DNA of 64,000 nt from Toxorhynchites rutilus septentrionalis (lineage: Eukaryota > Arthropoda > Insecta > Diptera > Culicidae), in contig NC_073744.1 of NCBI RefSeq assembly GCF_029784135.1, positions 14,984,929 through 15,048,928 on the forward strand, in the 5' to 3' direction. The notes beneath the pieces were generated by a model. It did not search any database. It was given only the letters and a program-made list of their open reading frames with translations, and was not told the origin of the DNA. Below, piece after piece: positions 36,885 to 47,816 of this stretch. Numbering within the stretch: the stretch's first letter is position 1; each line of letters opens with the position of its first letter. The position numbers and the translations under genes were made by a program.

Positions 36885-38183
36885 AAGGGTGTGTCACATC
36901 AAATTGCATCACGGAAAAAACGCTGTAGAAATTTAATTTTTAGGAATTATATCTTCAGCTTTCGCTTAAAATCAGATAAGAGTGTATAGATCACGTTGGC
37001 CATGCTTCACTGTCAATTTTTCGTAAATTTGGAAAAATGTCGTTGAACGAAAAAGAGCGTCGTGAATTAATCCTGCGCACTCATTTCGAGAATCCGGAGT
37101 TGTCACATCGGGACATCGGTAAGATGCTGGGAATCGTCCAATCCACGGTCAGCAGAGTACTAAAACGATACTTCGAGAACCTAACCATCGACCGGAAGGT
37201 GAAGAACGGCAAAAATGGATGCTCCGTCAGTGAAAAAGATCACAAGCGCGTAGTTAAGCAGTTTAGACGTGATCCGAGAAGTTCGGTCCGGGATGTCGCC
37301 AGTAAGCTGAATTTGTCAAGTTCATTCGTCCAGCGGACCAAGCAGCGGGAGGGCCTGCGTACATACAAGGTTCAGAAGGCTCCTAACCGGGACGAAAGGC
37401 AAAACATGGTGGGGAAGACGCGAGCCCGGAAGCTGTACACCGAAATGCTGACGAAGCCGCATTGCCTGGTAATGGACGACGAAACCTACGTCAAAGCGGA
37501 CTTTCGTCAGCTGCCGGGCCTGTAGTTCTTCTCCGCAGAGGACAAATTCAGCGTTCCGGAGGAGATTCGCAAGCAGAAACTATCCCAGTTTGCCAAAAAG
37601 TACATGGTGTGGCAAGCGATCTGCTCTTGCGGAAAGCGGAGCGCCCCCTTCGTGATGACCGGCACGGTAAACGGGCAGGTATACTTTAAGGAGTGCCTAC
37701 AGAAGCGCTTACTACCACTATTGAAGCAGCACGAGGGCCCGACCATCTTCTGGCCGGATCTCGCTTCGTGCCACTATTCAAAGGACGTGTTGGAGTGGTA
37801 CGAAGCCAACGGGGTCACCTTCGTGCCAAAGGAAATGAACCCGCCCAACGCGCCGGAGCTTCGTCCAATAGAGAAATATTGGGCGATTATGAAGCAGGCC
37901 CTCCGGAAGAACCCAAAAGTTGTCAAATCGGAGGCGGACTTCAAGAGAAAATGGATTTCTGTTCAAAAAAAACTACAACCTGACGTTGTACAGAACCTTA
38001 TGGACGGGGTAAAGAGGAAGGTGCGAGCATACGGGCTTGGGCTCGAAGTATGAATAAAAAGAAAATGCCAAAAAGTTGTTTAATAGTTTTTATTTTACTG
38101 TCTAAAATTTTCAAAAGGATCGATCTACTGGGCGAATTTCTACAGCGTTTTTTCCGTGATGCAATTTGATGTGACACACCCTT
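36885..38183 (+). mobile_element. ITmD37E mariner-type transposon, copy 2
   Basis: A 1299-bp element, TIRs starting AAGGGTGTGTCACATCAAAT, TA at 36883-36884 and 38184-38185. It carries one transposase frame on the plus strand. It is nearly identical to 7953-9245 and lies in the intergenic region upstream of the cadherin gene. Confidence 0.95.
37037..38053 (+). pseudogene. ITmD37E transposase, copy 2 (single in-frame stop)
   Basis: A 339-codon frame from ATG 37037 to TGA 38051-38053, interrupted only by TAG at 37523-37525, where copy 1 has a Leu codon. Domains: an N-terminal helix-turn-helix pair (LSHRDIGKMLGIVQSTVSRV; RSSVRDVASKLNLSSSF), then MDDETY with the first catalytic Asp just before the stop region, WPDLASCHYS and RPIEKYWAI. 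There are 37 residues between the second Asp and the Glu. An AATAAA follows the stop codon (near 38053). Length is normal for mosquito ITmD37E transposases (about 340). As it stands the product would end after 162 residues, before the second catalytic Asp. Confidence 0.93.
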
Positions 38184-38185
38184 TA

Positions 38186-38765
38186 ATAGCGTATTAAAAT
38201 ATTTTCAATATTTATATTTTTTCAACTGCTTATTGACCATTCTGCATTGAGTGTTTAAGTAGCATTCTACGCAAATTCATCCTTCATCTTTCGAATGAAC
38301 AGTATAATTATTCTAAGTAGCGTGCTTTCTAATTGAGAGTCAGTTCAAGACATAAAATTAGGCCCAAGAAATGTTCAACAATATCCTTGTTGTTCATATG
38401 CGTAGGATTTTTTCATCAAATATGATCCTCTATCACCTTCTAAAATTTTCCGAATCAGTTACCTAATTGCATGTATATTTTTATCAGAACACTGGCTCAA
38501 TTGATTCAAGATGACGACTAGTGATGATGGAGAATCTCATGCAAATGTAAATATTCATTCCTAGAAATTGATGAAATGAAAATACTATGGAAAAATGATT
38601 TTACAAGCAATTATGTATGAAAAATTATACAGACATATCCTAAGACTAACTGTTCTCGAGAAATTACAAAATGTATAGAAAGTTATATTTGATATTAAAA
38701 ATCATTTACGCACGTCATCAAATCTCAACCATTATGGAACCGTTTAATTTTTATAGTTTTGGTAT
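38186..38765. other. Intergenic, no gene seen
   Basis: AT-rich DNA with no recognised element between the mariner and the next MITE. Confidence 0.45.
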
Positions 38766-38773
38766 ATGAGGAT

Positions 38774-39792
38774 TATGGTGGCAATGGATGGATGTATGGA
38801 AAAAAAATCATCATCGAATTTCAAAACCCGACCATGTACAATTTGTTTATTGGCCTAAAATAATGATCTTTGCAAAGTTTCAGCTCAATCGGATTTAGGG
38901 GTGCCTCAAAGCGCTTTTTGATGCCCAATGACTTTAAAATACATGAAACGTCAAGATCTGGTGTTATCTCGAAAAAAAAAATTGGACGAAAATCGACGTT
39001 TTGGGACTGAGAGCCTGAGAGGCAATGAAGGTATGGAAAAAAATCATTGAATTTGAAGAACCGTCCATGTACAATTGGTTTTTTAGCCTAAAAAAATGAC
39101 CTGTGCAAAATTTCAGCTCAATCGGACATGATTTAGGGGTGCCTCAAAGCACTAAAAATTTTGATTTTTTGGCCACTCAGGCTAAGAGTCCCAAAAAATC
39201 TATTTTCGGCCAAATTTTTTTTTCGAGATAACACCAGATCTCGATGTTTTATTCATTTTTAAGTAATTTAGCATCGAACAAAAAATTCGATTTTTTAAAT
39301 TTCCTTTACTCCCGCCTTGAAAGATTTTCGAGGATCAAAAAATCGAAACTTTGGGCGCTTCGAGGCACCCCTAAATCATGTCCGATTAGCCGAATTTTTG
39401 CACAGGTCATTTTTTTTGGGTCAATAAACAAAATGTAAATGGTCGGTACTTTAAATTCGACATTATTTTTTTTTCCATACCTTCATTGCCCCTCAAGTTT
39501 TCATTCCCAAAAGGCCAAAATTTATTTTTCGAGATAACACCAATTCTCGACGTTTCATGCATTCTCAGTCCCAAAAGGACGATTTTCAGTCAAAAATGTT
39601 TTTTCGAGATGACACCAAATCTCGGCATTTTATGCATCTTTATGTCATTTGGCATCAAAAAGCGCTTTGAGGCACCCCTAAATCATGTCCGATTGAGCTG
39701 AAACTTTGCAAACGTCATTTTTTTGGGCCAATAAACAAAATGTACATGGTCGGTTTTTGAAATTTGACATGACCATTTTCGCTGCCACCCTA
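38774..39792. repeat. hAT-type MITE-like element with internal inverted subrepeats
   Basis: Ends TA(T)GGTGGCAATGG and GCTGCCACCCTA, flanked by the 8-bp duplication ATGAGGAT (38766-38773 and 39793-39800). The inside is made of several diverged copies, in both orientations, of a unit with GGGGTGCCTCAAAGCGCT, CAAAGTTTCAGCTCAATCGG and CGAGATAACACCA. Non-coding. An 8-bp duplication is typical of hAT insertions (known). Confidence 0.75.
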
Positions 39793-39800
39793 ATGAGGAT

Positions 39801-40694
39801 CTATGCATACCTCGTAACTATAAAAGTTCGATTATAGGAAATAGTTTGGTCATTCACGTTAGATACTTTTATAATACAGATTTCACTGAAGAGATTCAAT
39901 GATATGAGAAAAAATATATGAACGTTTGACTGGGCAGTCCTCTCAGGCGGCTCAATCCGTTTATTGATAAATACAGAGAAATTCTTTAATGTGTGTTTCT
40001 TAATTTATTTTTGAATATATAGGTGGTTGTATTCAAAAAAATTCTTCCTGTCCACGTGGACTCAGTTTATACCCCCTCCCCCCTATCCGTGGACAATCGT
40101 GGACATTTTCGTACCACCTACCCCACATAAAGTTGTCCACGTGGTATGTGGACAGCCCCTGAGTGGTTTTTATAGCTGTTTCGATGATTTTGCCAGGCAT
40201 TTAATTTTCAGAGAACTAGCTCGAGTTTTCCGACGTTTTTCATTATACATTCAACACCAGATGAAAATTTAATAACTTGTGTGTAATCAATTAGAGTTTA
40301 TTTGATATTACTTGATAGGAAGTGTGCGAAAACGATCACTTCCTACACACTGTTTTGCAAAATTATTGTTTTTCTAATATAGGGTGAGGGGTGAGGGAGG
40401 GAGATAAAAGAAGTGAGCGCCATTGTGGCAGCCATTTGTGGCTTTCTTCCACCTTTACCTTAACATACCCCCAAAAAAAACAATTTTTTTAAAAAAGAGA
40501 ACTGTTGAATTACCCTCTCAGTTGCATCAAAATAATCAAAATTTTCTAATATTGGTAAATTTTTGCAATTTTTTTTATATATGGCCCCCTGGCCGTGGAT
40601 ATTTAAGTACCTCCTACTTCCTCTAATGTTGCCCATGTGGTTTGTAGACAGCCCCTTATTTGAAATAATACGAATGAGGAAAGCATTTTTCTGA
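39801..40694. other. Intergenic with dispersed repeats
   Basis: Contains the second GTCCACGTGGAC repeat (40047-40170) and the inverted counterpart (40205-40465) of the 21995-22245 repeat. No gene. Confidence 0.5.
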
Positions 40695-41030
40695 AGTAGG
40701 ACTACGTCTTTCGGTAATGGTACCAAATCAGATGAAAAGCCACGTTTCTGTGAAATAGTTTTAATGTTAATAACCAGATGAATCCTCAGTGCAATCCGTA
40801 CATTGACAAAAAGGAATAAATTGCGACATATGACCCGCTCGTGTAGTGTTCTTGCGAGGGTAAGAATAAATCATCATCCATCTTCAACTGCTTCTACGGA
40901 ACCACGTAAAACATTGGCCCTTTTCAGTCTCACCAAAACCTTCAACTGAAGAGTTATTCCTTAAACGAGGCATTCTAACAAATATCCGAAGTAACAAGCG
41001 AATTGATTAAAATAATGTCGTAGGTCGCGC
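40695..41030. repeat. Partial member of the hairpin-ended family
   Basis: GTAGGACTACGTCTTTCGGT, ACCAAATCAGATGAAAAGCC and CACGTTTCTGTGAAATAG match the left end of copies A-C; GTCGTAGGTCGCGCGGTCGT near 41022 may be a decayed right end. Confidence 0.55.
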
Positions 41031-42019
41031 GGTCGTCTATTGGGCGTACGGTAAATGATCTTGGTTTGTCCGATTTAGGGTGTTTTTACGCAACTAGTAA
41101 ATGCAAATCGATTTTTCTTCATGAAAATCACATATAATCCATACGAGTTTGGGTTTATTGAAAAGTCCCAAGTCTCTAGTTGCTAATACTACCATAAGGC
41201 GTTGAAATTATTCAAATTTTTATGTTTTTTATCGATTTTCCTCAAAGAGAAAATATGATCATGGTTTGACCACCTCTGATCATGGTTTGTCCAAAAAATG
41301 GTCATGGTTTGTCCGGTTTGTCACCATTTTTGAATGAAAAAATTCGAATTTTATGTAGATGTTGTATTTATCATTGCTTGAGTTTACTGTCATCATATTG
41401 ATCCATTCATAATTTAGGCTTTCTTCGGAATATTGCCTTTTCTGGCATTTTAAAAGTGTCCACCTCAACACAGAGAAACTTTATTTTTGCTATGTGCGAA
41501 GGACACCATAAACAAACTGCAGCGCGCCAAGCGGTTACCTTAGAAATCATGTGGACAAAACAGCATTAATAAATTGGACAACTCATGATCAGAATTGAGG
41601 TCATCGAAATGCGTTAATTTAATGGTTTAGCTGTGTAAATCTGATACAAATGGTGTGCAAGCATGATGTTTACAATATTTGTAAGTGCTATAATTCAGAA
41701 AAGGTCTGAATACGTGCCAAATAATCATCTGGTGATTGATTAAAAGTGAGCTCAAATGAGGGCGCATTGACACCAACAGAAGGTGTATTTTATAATCCTT
41801 TAAATCATGTGAATCCGTAAAAATATAGTATAAAACTACTGTAAATCATGAAAAAAACAATTTTATTTATATTAAACTGCCGCTTTCAAAGTTACGATTT
41901 GAAAAATTACATGACACGTTCCGTAAGTCCTTCCAGTATGAAGAAATTCTATTCAAGTTGTATTTGTTTTTATCAGAGAATTTCTCCTGATATAGTGAAA
42001 CAAATGGGATAAGTTTCCA
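41031..42019. other. Intergenic, repeat-like, no intact gene
   Basis: GGTTTGTCC and GATCATGGTTTGTCC recur several times (41060-41310), with an inverted GGACAACTCATGATC near 41576. This may be the decayed ends of the Tc1-like relic that follows. Confidence 0.4.
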
Positions 42020-42430
42020 CATTAGTTTTTGGAGTTGAAGCTTTGGAGATGAGATTTTTATGGTTTGGGGAGAATTTTCTCAAAAAGGCCTGGTTTAGGT
42101 AGCTTCCCATCAACACGAATGAACAGTAAGAAGTGCAATGAAGTACTCCAGAATCGTTTAATTTTGATTTTTGATCAAAAACACCGTGATAATTGGGTAA
42201 TTTGGCATTAATTCGTAACATCCGGAAAGTCAAGGCATTGTTTGTTGAGCAGGGGCTTCAGATTCTGGATTGGTCAGCTCGATTACCAGATCAAAACCTT
42301 ATCAAGAACTTATGAGGAGTGATCGTACGAATAGTAGATGCAGCTTACTAGCAGTATGAGTGATTTGAAGAGGTTAAACGAGCAGTATCCTCTGCGTAGA
42401 ACGAGATATACAATACAACATGGCGCAGCT
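42020..42430 (+). pseudogene. Third Tc1-like transposase relic
   Basis: Frame-shifted fragments on the plus strand read WGEFSQKGL, then VEQGLQILDWSARLPDQNLI and KNL, followed by a Tc1-style C-terminus ending KRAVSSAWNEI-like. The usual blocks are LDWPARSPDLNPIENLWG. Many frame changes and stops; only family membership can be stated. Confidence 0.6.
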
Positions 42431-43234
42431 TGGTCAAAACCACTCCGAATGGGTTATTTAAACTGATTGAGAACTAAAGATGACCTACGAATTAGGAAAT
42501 TATTGTAACTTAACTTAACAATAAAGTTCGAATGGCCAGTCTTTTAAATTAAGATAGTTGTTATATCCTACACTATATACTTCAATTTATTCGACTTCTT
42601 ACATATCTCTGGAAACTCAGAAAAAATGAGTGGTTCTATTGTTGTGAAACGCAGTGTATGCCGCTTCGTTGGTGGAACAATGATTCTAGATATACAGTGA
42701 CTCAAATCCGTAATCGTACTCCACCATGCAGATCTCTTTTCCCTTCTTCTGAATGTCGAAAACAAGCTTTCGGAACATTCTATTTAGATAAAATTATAGT
42801 GTCATATGAGAGCTAAAAGGTTTACTATCTGTTTTCAGAATAATGGTTTTTATTTCTCTAAAAATGGCGAATGTATGTGCTAATGTATGAAAATTGACTC
42901 AAACTCATAATCGTACACTGGTTCAAATCTCTACTCGATTTCGAAGGCGTTGGCCAATTTCCTGATTCCATCATTATTATGGTATCCCTTGTTCATTGCA
43001 ACTATCTTTAGTTGTCTTTAGATTTATCTGCAAGTTTTTTGGTGTATTCGGAAGGTAAACTTATCATTTTTTTCATCAAGTGGTTTTTAAAATCGTTATT
43101 TTTAGAAATTTAATGGTTTCTAAATTTCTTACACAGATAACTTCCTTAGTTTTTTACTGGGCTTGATGTCGGAAGATTGTGGATGAATATCAATCACTTT
43201 TGAGTAATTGTAATGTAACCATGTGCGAACTTCA

Positions 43235-43380
43235 TATGTCTTGAGCTCTAGGTCATTGTCTTGGCAAAACTTGAATCCTCGATTCCATCTCATCTTGTTC
43301 ACACTTTGCTACATGCTACACCTTGAGGATGTTCAAGTAAACATTCTGATCCACTACACCATCAATAAACCCAAATTGAG
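43235..43380 (-). pseudogene. Transposase 3' part, left arm of palindromic element 1
   Basis: The minus strand reads FIDGVVDQNVYLNIL and then MESRIQVLPRQ, matching the right-arm segment in inverse orientation. Broken by stops. Confidence 0.6.
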
Positions 43381-43539
43381 CAAACAAAAAGTTTATAATG
43401 CCTAGGAAGGGCAGCCCGAGCACAGAGAGACAAACCGTTTCTCAGCAAAAAAATCAGTAACTCCAATATGATTATTCCAAACAGCATGAAACACATCAAT
43501 GTCTTACTGGTAAGATGGTATTTCCAAAGATGGGTCCTA

Positions 43540-43910
43540 ATTTGATATTTTTGGCTCCGATGGTTACCGTTTCGTATGGAGGAAGCCAACGATGAATTAA
43601 ACGTAAAAAAATCTGAAAGCAACGTTTAAACATGGTAGTGGTGGAGGGATGGTATGTGGGTGCATGTAGGGGCAATTTTATTTTTATCGATAGTGTATTG
43701 GATCAGAATGTTTAGTTGATCATCCTGAAGGAAAATATGAAGCAAAGTGTCAACAAAATGGGATGGAATCGGGGATTCAAATTTTGCCAAGACAATGACC
43801 TAGAGCTCAAGACATATGAAGTTCGCACATGGTTACATTACAAATACTCAAAAGTTATTGATATTCCTCCACAATCTTCCGACATCCAAGCCCAGTAAAA
43901 AACTGAGGAA
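43540..43910 (+). pseudogene. Transposase, centre and right arm of palindromic element 1
   Basis: The plus strand gives GSDGYRFVWRKP-like, then TFKHGSGGGMVCGCM, DSVLDQNV, and FCQDNDLELKTYEVRTWLHY with IPPQSSDIQ, the Tc1 order of blocks up to the DD34E region. Stops and shifts break it; the final Glu block is altered (DIQAQ in place of DLNPIE). Confidence 0.7.
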
Positions 43911-44357
43911 GTTATTTGTGTAAGAAATTTAGAAACCATTAAATTTCTAAAAATAACGATTTTAAAAACCACTTGATGAAAAATTTTATAAATATGCCTT
44001 CCGACTACACCAAAAAACTCGTAGATAAATCTAAAGACAACTAAAGATAGTTGCAATGAACAAGGGATACCATAATAATGTTGGAATTAGGAAATTGGCC
44101 AACGCCCTCGAAATCGAGTAATGATTTGAACCAGCGTACGATTATGAGTTTGAGTCAATTTTCATACATTAGTACATACATTCGCAATTTTTAGAGAAAT
44201 AAAAACCATTATTCTGAAAACAGATAGCAAACCTTTTAACTCTCATATGACACTATAATTTTATCTAAATAGAATGTTCCGGAAGCTTGTTTTCGACTTT
44301 CATAAGAAGGGAAAAGAGATCTGCATGGTGGAGTACGATTACGGATTTGAGTCACTG

Positions 44358-46032
44358 TACATGAAAAAACTCAAAAAGAAAACTCGAGATGATTGAAGTA
44401 TTGGATTGTCAAGTACTACGGATATCATGAAATTTCAGAAACTAGATTGCAAGACCTTCGAAATCAAGATCATGCGTCATTTCCATAAGAAGCAATATTA
44501 TGTAACGCAGTGGAAATCTCCTCCAGTCTCGAGGACCAGATACTCCATAACAATAACAAAGTTTCATCAAGCTGTGCTCAGGAAAAACAAACTATATCAA
44601 ATACGTGTTTTCCCAAAATCTTTCATCCATCTATTCCAGAGCAGTGAAGGCAATGGGATAATTGCGATTTCCTAATTGCAAGCATTCCAACGCATAATGG
44701 ATGAGTGCACCTCTCCCACCCCCTTAACTTGCAATGCTGCAAACGTGTCGAAATAAATCACAGTCCTCCTGAAACAAGCAAACAAGAACAGGGATGAAAA
44801 AAACGACTCACCATTGTTCTCCAGCGTTCGTTCATGTTTCCTCATCCGTGATGATGGTCCACTTCTTTTTTGTTGTACTTCCGCTTTCCAGTTTCTTACG
44901 CTTACAATTGATTCAAAAAAAAAAAGCTTTGTTTGAACTCGCTTTCACACTTGTTCACTTTCCTCAAAGTAGGAGTCGCTTCTTCTCCTGCTGATGCCGC
45001 TTCTGTTGTTACTACACTTCAATGAGCTCTTGTTTCTATTTATTTGATACTATTGTTTGCCCATCTCTCTCTGCGGACTGTTGTTCAATGAATAATGCAC
45101 ACATACACAAATCAAGTCAGTGCGAAAACCGTTGCGCACATTCGCTTTCAAGTTCTCGTGCATGCCCAGTGATTAGATTAGAATGGGATTTGTCCGAAAG
45201 TTTGTTTCTCTGCAACCGATGACATCCACGATGGTGTGTGCTAATTTGTGCCCCTGGGAGTCTAAACTGTTCACTTTCGATGACACTAACAGATTCGCAT
45301 TGCATTCGATCAAATTCTGTGACACGCAAATACCGGATACTAACCGAACTCCGGAACGTTCGACGCACGATTGATTGGAAAGGGTTGTTGTACAAGCCAA
45401 TTTAGGTGAGTACTGTGTTTGGTATCATTTTTATCAGTCACCAATATCGGCCAGATATGAATCGGGCTGATAGATGCAGCTGGTACGAGGGGTATTTGGT
45501 GATGGCAGGTATCAATTGGGTACTCAATCTTCTTGGGGTGTTCCAACCGACCACGCCAGGACTGGAGGTTGGGTTCAAAACGTTTTGAAACATGGATATA
45601 TTTGAACATTTCTATTTATCGCTTTGATTGGCTACCTATTTTGAATGTTTCGCGATTGATAAGATAATTCTTGCGGCGGAAGCAGCAATGTATTGGGCGG
45701 AGTATGTGGCTATTGTTTGCACGGGCGGATTGACTTTTTTTTTCGCGGGCAATTAGATGTGAGTGCAATCGAGGGCTTAGTCAGGCATGTACTTGATAAA
45801 GAAGCTGATACGGTGCTTCCCGCAAATCTCAGATTTGTGTATACGAAGGGAGAAAGGAACACGAATAAATTGGAACGGCTGATTGTTTGTTTACTTTTTG
45901 CTTATTTTTTGACGTAGAGCTTCGTCTTCAATTTATATACGGGGGGGTCGCTCTACGAAATTGAAAATGAGGCATGTAACGATTCATAATTGGGATTTCA
46001 AACGCATATTACGCAAAATCGTTATTGCTATA
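44358..46032. other. Intergenic, no gene seen
   Basis: No conserved frame. GACGTAGAGCTTCGTC at about 45911 is a short hairpin resembling the left tip of the hairpin-ended family, but the following sequence does not match copies A-C. Confidence 0.45.
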
Positions 46033-46320
46033 CAGTGTCGGACAATAGAATAGGACCACAGCTCAATCCAAAACAGAAAGTGACAAAACTTTGAGAATAA
46101 AATTTCCATTTAAGTGCATCAAACCATTTACAAATTGTAAATTCCATTCTTCGAAGAAATTAAAATCATCCGTAGTTAAACCAATTGTCCTTTATTTAAA
46201 AATGCGTTTTAAGCATACTTACTGACTAAAATAACGCGACATAAAATAGGACCGCTTTAGAATTCATGGTAAAAAAATTTAAAAAAAAAAGGAGATTAAT
46301 ACCGTGATCGATTTGCAGGG

Positions 46321-46812
46321 TTAGTACTTGGTGGTATAACTCTTATTACGCATTACTTCTCGCACCCGGTTCGGCATCGACTCCACCAGCTTTTGGCACG
46401 TTCTCAGCGGAATAGCGTACCACACCGCCTGGATTCTCTCCCACAGCTGCTGCTTGTTTTTTGATTTTTCGGTGTACACCTTACGTTTAACTATTTCCCA
46501 TAGGTTCTCTATGGGATTGAGATCAGGGGACTGTGCTGGCCACTCCATAACGTCTACCTTATTATCCTGGAACCATTTTTTAACCGTTTTAGCGGTATGT
46601 TTGGGGTCGTTGTCCTGCTGGAACTGCCATTTTAGGGGCATCTCCCACTCGGCGTGTGGCAGCATTACTTCCCGAAGTATCTGGGCGTAGAGATGCTGGT
46701 CCATAATCCGGTCGATCCAGTACAAGGGACCCACCCCGTACCAAGAAAAGCACCCCCACACGATGATGTTACCTCCTCCATGTTTGAATGTTTTATTTGT
46801 ATACTGGGGCAT
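46321..46812 (-). pseudogene. DD34E transposase 3' half, left arm
   Basis: 163 open residues on the minus strand starting MPQYTNKTFKHGGGN. Blocks: IIVWGCFSWYGVG, then WQFQQDNDPKHTAK (catalytic Asp) and WPAQSPDLNPIENLWE (catalytic Glu), with 34 residues between the Asp of QQD and the Glu. The DNA-binding N-terminus and the first catalytic Asp are not in frame, so this is a truncated gene. It ends YTTKY before a TAA. It is inverted with respect to the copy at 47038-47529, with a few substitutions (NKS against NKG near the end, KVDV against KIDV). Confidence 0.9.
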
Positions 46813-47037
46813 ATACGCACAGCCGAGTGGGCGATGGACCCGGAAAAGGAGAAACTATGGAGAATTGTGCTGTGGTCGGATGAGACCAAAGTGAACCTCA
46901 TCGGCTCGGACGGAAAGAGTTGGGTCCATCGCCCACTCGGCTGTGCGTATATGCCCCAGTATACAAATAAAACATTCAAACACAATTCTCCATAGTTTCT
47001 CCTTTTCCGGGTCCATCGCCCACTCGGCTGTGCGTAT

Positions 47038-47529
47038 ATGCCCCAGTATACAAATAAAACATTCAAACATGGAGGAGGTAACACCATGGTGTGGGGGTGC
47101 TTTTCTTGGTACGGGGTGGGTCCCTTGTACTGGATCGACCGGATTATGGACCAGCATCTCTACGCCCAGATACTTCGGGAAGTAATGCTGCCACACGCCG
47201 AGTGGGAGATGCCCCTAAAATGGCAGTTCCAGCAGGACAACGACCCCAAACATACCGCTAAAACGGTTAAAAAGTGGTTCCAGGATAATAAGATAGACGT
47301 TATGGAGTGGCCAGCACAGTCCCCTGATCTCAATCCCATAGAGAACCTATGGGAAATAGTTAAACGTAAGGTGTACACCGAAAAATCAAAAAACAAGCAG
47401 CAGCTGTGGGAGAGAATCCAGGCGGTGTGGTACGCTATCCCGCTGAGAACGTGCCAAAAGCTGGTGGAGTCGATGCCGAACCGGGTGCGAGAAGTGATGC
47501 GTAATAAGGGTTATACCACCAAGTACTAA
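47038..47529 (+). pseudogene. DD34E transposase 3' half, right arm
   Basis: The mirror copy of the left-arm gene on the plus strand, 163 residues, starting MPQYTNKTFKHGGGN and ending YTTKY with TAA. Same QQDNDPKHTAK and PDLNPIENLW blocks. The missing upstream part, with the first Asp (WSDETK), is present separately in the spacer region (about 46838-46979, plus strand) but is cut off from this frame by an inverted 30-bp segment. Not functional as a transposase. Confidence 0.9.
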
Positions 47530-47816
47530 CCTTGCAAATCGATCACGGTATGAATCTCCTTTTTTTTTAATTTTTTTTACCATGAATTCTAAAGCGGTCC
47601 TATTTTATGTCGCGTTATTTTAGTCAGTAAGTATGCTTAGAACGCATTTTTAAATAAAGGACAATTGGTTTAACTACGGATGATTTTAATTTCTTCGAAG
47701 AATGGAATGTACAATTTGTAAATGGTTTGATGCACTTAAATGGAAATTTTTTTCTCAAAGTTTTGTCACTTTCTGTTTTGGATTGAGCTGTGGTCCTATT
47801 CTATTGTCCGACACTG

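Larger units (their letters stand above)
42695..44357. mobile_element. Palindromic Tc1-like element 1
   Basis: A 1663-bp element with TA at both edges. Its outer about 685 bp on each side are inverted copies of each other (42695-43380 and about 43674-44357), starting CAGTGACTCAAATCCGTAAT. Each arm holds the 3' half of a Tc1 transposase and the same terminal repeat. The 293-bp centre carries further transposase sequence in plus orientation. Arms differ at many sites, so the rearrangement is old. Confidence 0.85.
46033..47816. mobile_element. Palindromic Tc1-like element 2
   Basis: A 1784-bp element flanked by TA, ends CAGTGTCGGACAATAGAATA on both sides. The arms (46033-46871 and 46980-47816, about 840 bp) are nearly perfect inverted copies around a 108-bp spacer. 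Each arm has the catalytic 3' half of one DD34E transposase and the same 3' terminal region; there is no complete transposase and no 5' half. Arms differ at only a few bases, so this event is young. Confidence 0.93.

Noticed and set aside
45900..46000. Another copy of the hairpin-ended family at GACGTAGAGCTTCGTC
   Set aside because: Only the 16-bp tip is similar; the constant segment AAGGGTGCCAAATCAG does not follow.
46654..47196. Open frames crossing the centre of the palindromic Tc1 (46654-46995, 46665-47087, 46855-47196)
   Set aside because: They are chimeric readings over inverted junctions, not genes.
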